Part shown: positions 50,651-59,749 of the stretch, one piece after another
How positions within the stretch are numbered: the stretch's first letter is position 1
Layout of the letters: the number at the start of each line of letters is the position of its first letter
Assembly: GCA_964552395.1 (NCBI GenBank)
Contig: CAZKGM010000006.1
Location: forward strand, 62,001 to 126,000
DNA: 64,000 nt
Direction of reading: 5' to 3'
From: JAJDNH01 sp964552395
GTDB taxonomy: Bacteria > Acidobacteriota > Thermoanaerobaculia > Thermoanaerobaculales > Sulfomarinibacteraceae
Program-made: the position numbers and the translations under genes
Notes under the pieces: generated by a model
The model's database searches: none
Seen by the model: only the letters and a program-made list of their open reading frames with translations
What the model was told of the DNA's origin: nothing

Positions 50651-52360
50651 ATGCCTGCAATCGTCATCATGGTGCTTGGATTGGGGGCCTTCTACCTCGG
50701 CTGGCGCTTCTACTCGAAGTTCCTGGCCGAGAAGGTCTACAAGCTCGACCCCGACTTCGTGACGCCGGCCTACGAGTTCGAGGACGGGACCGACTTCGTA
50801 CCAACCAACAAGCATGTCCTCTGGGGCCACCACTTCACATCCGTGGCCGGCGCGGCTCCGATCATCGGGCCCGCGATTGCCGTCTTCTGGGGCTGGCTCC
50901 CGGCGTTGCTGTGGGTGGTTCTGGGGACCATCTTCTTCGCCGGGATGCACGACTTCGGCACCCTCTGGATCTCGAACCGGCACAAGGCCCGCTCCATGGG
51001 CCTGCTGTCGGCGGACGTCGTGTCACGACGGACGCGATCGCTGTTCATGATCGTCATCTTCCTTCTCCTGCTCATGGTCAACGGCGTCTTCGCCATCGTC
51101 ATCGCCCGCCTGTTCGTCAAGTTCCCCGGCAGCGTGCTGCCGATCTGGATCGAGATCCCCGTCGCCATCACCGTCGGGTACATCATCTACCGCCGCAAGG
51201 GCAAGCTGCTGTGGCCGTCGATCGGCGCCCTGCTCACCCTCTACTTCTTCATCTGGGTCGGCGACAAGGTGCCGCTGGCCCTGCCCAAGATGCTGGGCGG
51301 GATCCCGGACGTCGGATGGTGGGTGATCATTCTGTTCGCCTACACCTTCATCGCGTCGCGCCTGCCGGTGTGGCTGCTCCTGCAACCGCGCGACTTCATC
51401 AACTCCCACGAGCTGTTCGTGGCGCTGGGCCTGCTGTACATCGGGATCCTGATCTCGAACCCGCACATCGCCGCGCCGGCCTTCAACCACAACGCCGCGG
51501 CCGGTGGAGCGCCGCCCCTGCTGCCATTGCTGTTCATCACGATTGCGTGCGGCGCCATCTCCGGCTGGCACGGGCTGGTCTCCTCGGGAACCACCGCCAA
51601 GCAGCTGGACAACGAGACCCACGCGCGGGCCGTCGGGTACCTCGGCGCCGTCGGCGAGGGCCTGCTGGCGTTGGGTGCCATTCTCGCCGTTACCGCCGGT
51701 CTCGCGGCCACTCAGTCGGAGTGGCTGGGCTCCGTTTACACCAGCTGGAAGGCTGCCAGCGGAGGCGCCGCCGGGAACTTCGTCAACGGCCTCGCACACC
51801 TGATCACGCCGCTGGGGATCCCCCACCACCTGGGCGCCGTGTTCGCAGCGGTGGTCGTCGTCAGCTTCGCCGGAACAACGATGGACACGGGAGTGCGCCT
51901 CCAACGCTACATCGTCTCCGAGGTCGGCCAGATCTACAACATCAAGGCCCTGCGCAGCCCGACACTGGCGACGCTGATTGCGGTCGGCGCCTGCCTGGCG
52001 CTGGTCTTCGGAGCCCACAGCCCGGGTGGCGGCGTCGCCACCGGCGCCCTCGTCATCTGGCCGCTATTCGGCACCACGAACCAGCTGCTGGCCGCTCTTT
52101 CGATGGTGGTCGTCGTGGTCTACCTGCGCAAGCTGAAGAGGAAGACCTGGCCCGTTCTGGTTCCCATGGTCTTCCTGTCGATCGTGACCGTGTGGGCGAT
52201 GCTCGCCAACCTCGGCCGCTGGCTATTCGGTGACTCGCCGAACTACGTCTTGGGCGTGCTCGGCGTCATCGTACTCGGCGCAACGGCATGGATGATCCTG
52301 GAGGCAGCAACGGCCTTCGCCAAGGGTGGCGCCCCTGTGACCGAGGAGACCTCCGAGTGA
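50651..52360 (+). CDS. cstA: CstA-family carbon starvation / pyruvate-peptide transporter
   Basis: A 569-residue membrane protein, about 16 helices. Conserved blocks: GWRFYSKFLAEKVYKLD at the start, NKHVLWGHHFTSVAGAAPIIGPA, WGWLPALLWVVLGTIFFAGMHD, AISGWHGLVSSGTTAKQLDNE, and FAGTTMDTGVRLQRYIVSE. CstA-like proteins take up pyruvate or peptides under carbon starvation. ATG 50651 is chosen (AAGGAG 5 nt before; a GTG six bases earlier is possible). It overlaps the next gene by GTGA. Confidence 0.95.
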   Translation: MPAIVIMVLGLGAFYLGWRFYSKFLAEKVYKLDPDFVTPAYEFEDGTDFVPTNKHVLWGHHFTSVAGAAPIIGPAIAVFWGWLPALLWVVLGTIFFAGMHDFGTLWISNRHKARSMGLLSADVVSRRTRSLFMIVIFLLLLMVNGVFAIVIARLFVKFPGSVLPIWIEIPVAITVGYIIYRRKGKLLWPSIGALLTLYFFIWVGDKVPLALPKMLGGIPDVGWWVIILFAYTFIASRLPVWLLLQPRDFINSHELFVALGLLYIGILISNPHIAAPAFNHNAAAGGAPPLLPLLFITIACGAISGWHGLVSSGTTAKQLDNETHARAVGYLGAVGEGLLALGAILAVTAGLAATQSEWLGSVYTSWKAASGGAAGNFVNGLAHLITPLGIPHHLGAVFAAVVVVSFAGTTMDTGVRLQRYIVSEVGQIYNIKALRSPTLATLIAVGACLALVFGAHSPGGGVATGALVIWPLFGTTNQLLAALSMVVVVVYLRKLKRKTWPVLVPMVFLSIVTVWAMLANLGRWLFGDSPNYVLGVLGVIVLGATAWMILEAATAFAKGGAPVTEETSE

Positions 52361-52629
52361 CGGACCTCTTCGAGCGGATGTACCGCGGCTGGCGGTCATT
52401 CAACCGGTGGTACGACGGCATGTTCTTCGCCCCGTACCGCTCGGCGGTGGCACGCGAACGGCGGGACCGCGAGGAGCTCTTTCTCCTGATGTGCTTCTCC
52501 GATCTGCTCGGGATACCGAACCCTGTCAGCTACTACACTCTGGAGCTCCTTCCCACCATGTTGGGGCGCTTCCATGAGTGGCACAAGCGTCAGGGAATCG
52601 AGCGCTCGCCGCTCGAGGGGTTCAGATGA
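52357..52629 (+). CDS. Small CstA/ArsA-linked protein (cory-CC-star-like); possible Sec at 3' end
   Basis: Ninety residues from GTG 52357 (GTGA overlap with cstA) to a TGA at 52627-52629. The core reads FFAPYRSAVARERRDREELFLLMCFSDLLGIPNPVSYYTLELLPTMLGRFHEWHKRQGIERSPLEGFR. I recall a family named cory-CC-star, found next to ArsA-type ATPases, whose proteins end in two Cys before the stop. Here the codons after FR are TGA-TGT-TGA, so read-through as selenocysteine would give Sec-Cys-stop (extending to 52635). A strong hairpin follows. It may equally end at the first TGA. The function is unknown; the short size and helices suggest a partner of the ATPase. Confidence 0.75.
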   Translation: MTDLFERMYRGWRSFNRWYDGMFFAPYRSAVARERRDREELFLLMCFSDLLGIPNPVSYYTLELLPTMLGRFHEWHKRQGIERSPLEGFR

Positions 52630-52638
52630 TGTTGAAAT

Positions 52639-52661
52639 AAGGGGCCCCGGCGGGGCCCCTT
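52639..52661 (+). terminator. 10-bp hairpin: terminator and possible bacterial SECIS
   Basis: AAGGGGCCCC GGC GGGGCCCCTT is a perfect 10-bp stem with loop GGC, followed by GCTTCTTCT, so it looks like a terminator. It also fits the published bacterial SECIS outline: stem of 4-16 bp, loop of at least 3 nt with G in the first two positions, and loop 16-37 nt past the UGA (here 19 nt). Confidence 0.7.
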
Positions 52662-52745
52662 GCTTCTTCTCTGCGCCGCGAACAGGTCGGACACCGCCAG
52701 CGCAAATGCTCGCGGTGTTGTGACCACCCAGTATGGAGGTGAGGG

Positions 52746-53714
52746 TTGGGCCTGGCTTCTCTGCTCGACACGGCGATTGTCTTCTTCGGGGGCAAGGGGG
52801 GCGTGGGCAAGACGACCAGCGCCACCGCCTTCGCCTTGCTCGCCGCACGGAGGGGGCAGCGGACGCTTCTCGTCTCCACGGACCCCGCCCACTCCACGTC
52901 CGACATTCTCGAGCATCAGCTGGGCCCGGAGCCGGCGCCGGTCGCGGACGGCCTGTGGGCGATGGAGATCGACGCCGATCGTGAGGCGGCTGCCTACATC
53001 GATCGGGTCCGTCACAACCTGTTCGACGTCACGCCGGTCAACCTACGGGCGGAGATGGAGCGGCAGCTCGAGATGGCCAGGGTGTCTCCCGGCGCCGAGG
53101 AGGCGGCCCTGTTCGATCGGGTGGCGGACATCGTTCTTTCAGTGAGAAAGGACTTCCAGACACTGGTGTTCGATACCGCCCCGACCGGACACACCTTGCG
53201 CCTGCTCGCCCTGCCCGAGCTCCTCCAAGCATGGGTCGACGGCCTACTCCAGAAACGCCAGGGAATCCGCGCATTGAACGCCATGTGGCGCCACATGACC
53301 GTCGGCGGCGCCGCCGATGAGGAGCCCGAAGATCCGGTCGAGAAGGTCCTTCTGGAACGCCGGCGAAAGTTCTACCATGTCCGGCGGCTGCTGTTTTCGC
53401 CGGGAACCACCTCGTTCGTGTTCGTCCTGCTGGCCGAGCGACTGCCCATCGCCGAAACGCGCAAGGCGGTCACCCTCCTCGAGCACCACGGCGTGCCGAT
53501 CGGCGGTCTGATCGTCAATCGGATCCTCCCGAGCTCGGCGGCGGAGCATCCGTTCTTCGCCGCTCGCCAGGAGCAGGAGGCCCGCTACCTCCAGGAGATC
53601 GACACCACCTTCCCCGAGCTGGAGAAGATCCAGCTGCCGCTGCTGCGTCGCGATATCGTGGGCAAAGGGGCCCTGGCGGAGATCTCTGCCGTGCTCGAGA
53701 AGGCGCTGACGTAG
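52746..53714 (+). CDS. ArsA/GET3-family ATPase
   Basis: A 322-residue single-domain member of the ArsA family. Deviant P-loop GGKGGVGKTTSA, switch motifs STDPAHSTSD, DTAPTGHTLRLL, and GLIVNRILP. ArsA proper drives arsenite efflux and GET3 inserts tail-anchored proteins. The key metal-binding cysteines of arsenite ArsA are not seen and no arsB is present, so arsenic resistance is unlikely. TTG 52746 follows GGAGG by 6 nt. It is paired with the cory-CC-star-like small gene and cstA. Confidence 0.9.
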   Translation: MGLASLLDTAIVFFGGKGGVGKTTSATAFALLAARRGQRTLLVSTDPAHSTSDILEHQLGPEPAPVADGLWAMEIDADREAAAYIDRVRHNLFDVTPVNLRAEMERQLEMARVSPGAEEAALFDRVADIVLSVRKDFQTLVFDTAPTGHTLRLLALPELLQAWVDGLLQKRQGIRALNAMWRHMTVGGAADEEPEDPVEKVLLERRRKFYHVRRLLFSPGTTSFVFVLLAERLPIAETRKAVTLLEHHGVPIGGLIVNRILPSSAAEHPFFAARQEQEARYLQEIDTTFPELEKIQLPLLRRDIVGKGALAEISAVLEKALT

Positions 53715-53715
53715 G

Positions 53716-54270
53716 TCAACGGCGGGAGTGCCTGCCGGACGAGTACCAGGGAGTGAGCGCCCCCAGCACCGCATCCTCGAACGCGTGTGCGCGGTCGATC
53801 AGGTCCAGGGTCAGGACGCCGAACGTCCCCCGCCCGGAGCGCACATCGTGCTCCTCGGCAAAGTCATCGATCGCATCTCCGAGCTCGACGCCGCCGAGCA
53901 CGGCGGCAGCCAGCTCCCCGGGCAGCTGCAGCCCCGGGCCGCTGCCAACCCAAGCGCACTCACCGTCCCACGCCACCGCCCAGTTGCGCAGCAGGACAAC
54001 CGGTGGTTGGCGGTTCAGGACCACCACTCCACCTTCGAGGCCGAGAGCGAGGTCGGCAGCAGTCGCCTCGAGCGCGGCGCGGGCGCGCTGTCGAGCCCCC
54101 TGCACCCCCTCGGCTTCGCTCATGGGCATCTCCGACACGCCGCTGGGAACTCGCACCGGCACGGTCTCGACCTCGCCGCCCAGCGGCCATCCCAGGAGCG
54201 CCAGCCGTGAGAGGGCTTGGCGCACCGCGTCCAGCTTGGCCGCGCGCAGCGTTCCTACCGCGAGACGCAC
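53716..54270 (-). CDS. DUF84 family (inosine/xanthosine triphosphatase, YjjX-like)
   Basis: A 184-residue protein of the NTPase YjjX/DUF84 group. It begins VRLAVGTLRAAKLDAVRQAL, followed by GVSEMPMSEAEGVQGARQRARAAL, ALGLEGGVVVL and GRGTFGVLTLDLIDRA. The family removes deaminated purine nucleotides (ITP/XTP) from the pool. The start is GTG 54270, overlapping the nth stop by one base (TAGTG). A longer open frame exists but is inside nth. Pairing with a DNA-repair glycosylase makes sense for keeping deaminated bases out of DNA. Confidence 0.85.
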   Translation of the reverse strand: MRLAVGTLRAAKLDAVRQALSRLALLGWPLGGEVETVPVRVPSGVSEMPMSEAEGVQGARQRARAALEATAADLALGLEGGVVVLNRQPPVVLLRNWAVAWDGECAWVGSGPGLQLPGELAAAVLGGVELGDAIDDFAEEHDVRSGRGTFGVLTLDLIDRAHAFEDAVLGALTPWYSSGRHSRR

Positions 54271-54902
54271 TACACACCCACCTTGGCACAAACCGGCTCG
54301 AGGCAGCAGCTCTCGCACCTCGGCTTGCGTGCAATGCACACTCGCCGTCCGTGCAGGATCGTCCGCATCGAGAAACCGATCCAGTCCTCTCTTGGCAGCA
54401 GTGCCTCCAGCTCCGCCTCGATCTTCAACGGGTCGCTCTCTGCGGTCAGACCCAGTCGGCGAGCGACCCTCTTGACGTGGGTGTCAACGGCAATCCCGGC
54501 CGCAATCTCGAACGCTTCTCCCAGAACCACGTTGGCCGTCTTGCGCCCGACCCCGGGGAGCTCGACCAGGACCTCCGGGTCGCTCGGCACCTGACCGCCG
54601 TGGTCGTCGGAAATGACGGCCGCCGTAGCAGCGAGCCACCGCGCCTTGTTGCGGAAGAAACCCGTCGGCCGAACGACCTCTTCGACCTCCACCACCGGTG
54701 CCTCCGCGAGCTCGTGGGGACCGGGCCAGCGCCGGAACAGCTCCGGCGTCACCTGGTTGACACGCTGATCGGTGCACTGCGCCGACAGCACCGTCGCCAC
54801 GAGCAGCTGCCACGGGCTCTCGTAGTCGAGCTCGCACTCGGCCTTCGGGAACTCCTCGGCCAGCAACCCGGTCACCAGACACGCTTGCTCGCTGCGTTTC
54901 AT
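54270..54902 (-). CDS. nth: Endonuclease III
   Basis: A 210-residue DNA glycosylase/AP lyase that removes oxidised pyrimidines. The helix-hairpin-helix is LPGVGRKTANVVLG with catalytic K121, and the catalytic Asp is in AVDTHVKR (D140). The C-terminal iron-sulfur loop has four cysteines: CIARKPRCESCCLEPVC. It overlaps the DUF84 gene. No odd features were seen. Confidence 0.96.
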   Translation of the reverse strand: MKRSEQACLVTGLLAEEFPKAECELDYESPWQLLVATVLSAQCTDQRVNQVTPELFRRWPGPHELAEAPVVEVEEVVRPTGFFRNKARWLAATAAVISDDHGGQVPSDPEVLVELPGVGRKTANVVLGEAFEIAAGIAVDTHVKRVARRLGLTAESDPLKIEAELEALLPREDWIGFSMRTILHGRRVCIARKPRCESCCLEPVCAKVGV

Positions 54903-55344
54903 GTCGGGATTGTAGCGCCCTCGGATCGGTCCGCACGCGACAGCAGAGGCGATGACCCGAGGTTCCTGGACCGGGACCGTGCCTTCCAGGGGTTACCTCG
55001 CCCGCCCACCGACACCGCAAGTGACCGACTGACGATCGTATATATGAGCGCTTGACAATTTTTGAATTGCGAGTAACCCTTACTGTCAGCAACTCTCGTT
55101 CATGCCCCCGGGGGGGGGGCTCCGCGGAGAGCGGATTCCACGGGGCCCAAAACCGAGACGACATCCTCGAGAGCCGGGAGGTTGGGTTTGACCCACTCGA
55201 TGTTGTGTGAGCAGTGCGGTCCGGCGGCGCCGGACGCGCTGCTCCCCTGGTTCGGCTTTGCCTAGCACGCCTGCGATCCACCACGGAAACCGGAACAAGT
55301 TCAGCGCTTGTATTCGACTCACTTAGAAAGAGGAGGTTGCAGCA
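54903..55344. other. Divergent intergenic region, nth to satP
   Basis: 440 nt without a gene. TTGACA at 55052-55057 is a good -35, with only weak -10 choices after it. A C5-G10 run at 55105-55119 is a palindromic, slippage-prone tract. AGAAAGAGGAGG lies just before the satP start. Confidence 0.5.
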
Positions 55345-55917
55345 ATGGCCGAGACGACTCAGATCGCCGACACCACCGCCAACCCGGCGCCCCTCGGGCT
55401 CCTCGGGTTCGGTATGACCACGGTTCTGCTCAACATGCACAACGCGGGGATTTTCACCCTGGGGACCATGATCCTGGCAATGGGCATCTTCTACGGCGGC
55501 ATGGCGCAGATCTTCGCCGGCTGGATGGAGTGGAAAAAGGGCAACACCTTCGGACTGACCGCGTTCATGTCCTACGGCCTCTTCTGGCAGACGCTGGTCT
55601 TCCTGATCCTGATGGGCAAGTGGGGTTGGTTCGATGCCGCCTCGGAGAAGGGCATGGTGTCGTATCTGTTCATGTGGGGCCTGTTCACGTTCGTCATGTG
55701 GATCGCGACCCTGAAGCACAACCGGGCCCTCCAGGTCGTATTCTTCACGCTGTTCGTCCTGTTCTGGCTTCTCGCCATCGGCGATGCCACCGGCAGCGCC
55801 GCCGTCAAGCACTTCGCCGGCTGGGAAGGCATCTTCTGCGGCTTCTCCGCGATCTACCTTGCCCTTGCCCAGGTTCTCAACGAGACCTATGGCAAGACCG
55901 TCCTGCCCGTCGGCTGA
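55345..55917 (+). CDS. satP: Acetate/succinate transporter (GPR1/FUN34/YaaH family)
   Basis: A 190-residue inner-membrane protein with six helices. The family signature NPAPLGLLGFGMTTVLLN is near residue 14 (N-P-A-P-L-G-L form). Conserved FYGGMAQIFAGWMEWKKGNTFG and GLFWQTLV follow. SatP takes up acetate and succinate with protons. GAGGAGG precedes ATG 55345. It starts the acetate gene set (porin, acs, pat, acuB, acuC). Confidence 0.92.
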   Translation: MAETTQIADTTANPAPLGLLGFGMTTVLLNMHNAGIFTLGTMILAMGIFYGGMAQIFAGWMEWKKGNTFGLTAFMSYGLFWQTLVFLILMGKWGWFDAASEKGMVSYLFMWGLFTFVMWIATLKHNRALQVVFFTLFVLFWLLAIGDATGSAAVKHFAGWEGIFCGFSAIYLALAQVLNETYGKTVLPVG

Positions 55918-55996
55918 TTGGGGATCCGACGAGAGGGCCGAGATGGGTGACTCCCGACCCTCCCATGAGCGACCCCGGTCGAGAAAGGAGAGGGGA

Positions 55997-57406
55997 ATGA
56001 AGCTCCACCGTATGCTTTCACTCAAACTCGTTCTGGTGCTCACCATCGGGCTGGCACTGATCGGCGCCCCGCTGCTCGCACAACAGCCGGACCAGCCCAA
56101 CGTTCAGCAGCTCCTGCAGAGAATCCAGGAGCTGCAGCAGCAGCTCGCCACGCAGCAGCAGCAGAACACGGCCCTGCAGCAGCAGCTGCAGCAGCTCGAG
56201 AGCACCGTTGCGACCCTGGCCGACACGCAGAAGAAGCAGGACCAGGCCATTCAGCAGATGCCGGAAAAGATGGCCGAGTACGCCCCGGTCAAGCCCGGAG
56301 GCCACGAGAAGATCACCATCAAGGGATTTATCAGCTCGACCTTCTACTCACAGGACCAGAACTTCGCGTTCTCGAACGGCCAGGCTGCCGAGTTCCCGGT
56401 CGGAACCGAGTTCACGAAGAACAAGTGGTTCTCCGGCGGCGACGTCCGGAACACCCGGCTCGACATCGGGTTCAGCGGTCCCAAGCTGGCCAAGTGGACG
56501 TCGGGAGGTCTGGTCGAGACCGACTTTTTTGGCGGCTTCAACGGCAGCGGCCCCTTCAGCCACCAGCAGCCTCATCTGCGGCTGCGTCTGGCGTACGTCG
56601 AGCTCAACAAGCCCGGCACCAAGATCCGCATCGGCCAGGACTGGTCCCCGCTGTTCGGCGAGTGGCCGGTCTCGTCCTCGCACATCGCCTTCCCCCTCGG
56701 CTACGGCTCGGCCGGGTACGTGGGCTGGCGCTTCCCCGGCTTCTACCTCTGGCATGATCTGAGCTCCAAGGGGGCGGCTACCAAGACCCAGCTCCAGGTC
56801 GGCATCTTCGAGGGCTCTTGGAGCGGCCCCGGCGACAACGTCAACGGCGGAACCGCCGGCAACGTTTCCTTCAGGCCGCAGGTGGAGGCCCGCCTGAACT
56901 TCTCCCAGAAGCACTGGAAGGTCTACGTGGTGGGGCACTGGGACCAGAAGGACCTCAAGGGCGCCAACGACATCAACCCGACGCCGTCCATCACCGACAA
57001 GATCACCGGCACCGCCTTCGAGATCGGCGGCATGGTCACGCCCGGCAACTGGCTGATCCACGGCAATGCATACTGGGGCAAGGGCATCGGGCAGCAGTTC
57101 GGCGCCATTACCCAGTTCGGTGACATCTCGTCCAACGGGGCGTGGCTCCAGGTGGGCTACAACTTCACCAAGAACTGGAGCCTGTACGGCTTCTGCGGCT
57201 ACGAGAACCCCAACGACCAGGACGTGCTGGACTGGGTCGGCGCAAACGGCCGCACCAAGAACCAGATGTACAACCTCCACCTTCGCTACGCCATCGGTCC
57301 CTACTGGTTCGGGCTCGAGTGGCTGCACGACAAGGTCGAGATCGGGACTCACGGAGATTCCGTGTCGGGCAACCAGCTCGCCGCGAGCTGGCGCTACGTG
57401 TTCTGA
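55997..57406 (+). CDS. Trimeric outer-membrane porin with N-terminal coiled coil
   Basis: A 469-residue exported protein: signal (to about 29), then a Gln-rich coiled coil about 35-85 (LQQQLATQQQQNTALQQQL), then a beta barrel of alternating strands (KWTSGGLVETDFFGGF, HLRLRLAYVELNKPGTKIRIGQDW) ending in aromatic YVF, the outer-membrane signal. The make-up matches DcaP-type trimeric porins, which pass small dicarboxylates and acids. ATG 55997 follows AGAAAGGAGAGGGG. It sits between satP and acs, so it is a likely outer-membrane route for acetate or similar acids. Confidence 0.85.
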   Translation: MKLHRMLSLKLVLVLTIGLALIGAPLLAQQPDQPNVQQLLQRIQELQQQLATQQQQNTALQQQLQQLESTVATLADTQKKQDQAIQQMPEKMAEYAPVKPGGHEKITIKGFISSTFYSQDQNFAFSNGQAAEFPVGTEFTKNKWFSGGDVRNTRLDIGFSGPKLAKWTSGGLVETDFFGGFNGSGPFSHQQPHLRLRLAYVELNKPGTKIRIGQDWSPLFGEWPVSSSHIAFPLGYGSAGYVGWRFPGFYLWHDLSSKGAATKTQLQVGIFEGSWSGPGDNVNGGTAGNVSFRPQVEARLNFSQKHWKVYVVGHWDQKDLKGANDINPTPSITDKITGTAFEIGGMVTPGNWLIHGNAYWGKGIGQQFGAITQFGDISSNGAWLQVGYNFTKNWSLYGFCGYENPNDQDVLDWVGANGRTKNQMYNLHLRYAIGPYWFGLEWLHDKVEIGTHGDSVSGNQLAASWRYVF

Positions 57407-57443
57407 GGGGAACCGGTATCGAATAGAACTCATTGTTGTTCTC

Positions 57444-57477
57444 GATCCTCGCCGGGGAATCCACCCCGGCGAGGATC
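57444..57477 (+). terminator. Strong hairpin between porin and acs genes
   Basis: GATCCTCGCCGGGG AATCCA CCCCGGCGAGGATC forms a perfect 14-bp stem, 38 nt after the porin stop and 28 nt before the acs start. It should stop or slow transcription between the genes or protect the porin mRNA. Confidence 0.6.
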
Positions 57478-57505
57478 TCTCGGGTGCTAAAAGGAGGGCC
57501 CGTCT

Positions 57506-59539
<2,034 letters not shown>

Positions 59540-59560
59540 TCGCTCATCTATCCACTCCAG

Positions 59561-59581
59561 GCCGGGCCCTCGGGGCCCGGC
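59561..59581 (+). terminator. Rho-independent terminator after acs
   Basis: GCCGGGCCC TCG GGGCCCGGC, 9 bp, followed by CCTTTTCTT; 21 nt after the acs stop. Confidence 0.85.
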
Positions 59582-59749
59582 CCTTTTCTTCTCTCAGCCC
59601 GGATCCCTCATCGGTGACTGAGGTGACCGTCGGCGAACCATCGTCCGAAGCAGATCGCGGATCGATCGCCCGCGTGACATCAGCGGCCGAGGCGCACCAG
59701 GCTGATGACAGATCGCCTGCCTCGGTGGTACCGTTGAGGTCGGGGCATC

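Noticed and set aside
52746..53714. Arsenite-efflux role for the ArsA-family ATPase
   Set aside because: Single ATPase domain, no arsenite Cys triad visible and no arsB, arsR or arsC nearby; the cstA and small-protein context points elsewhere.
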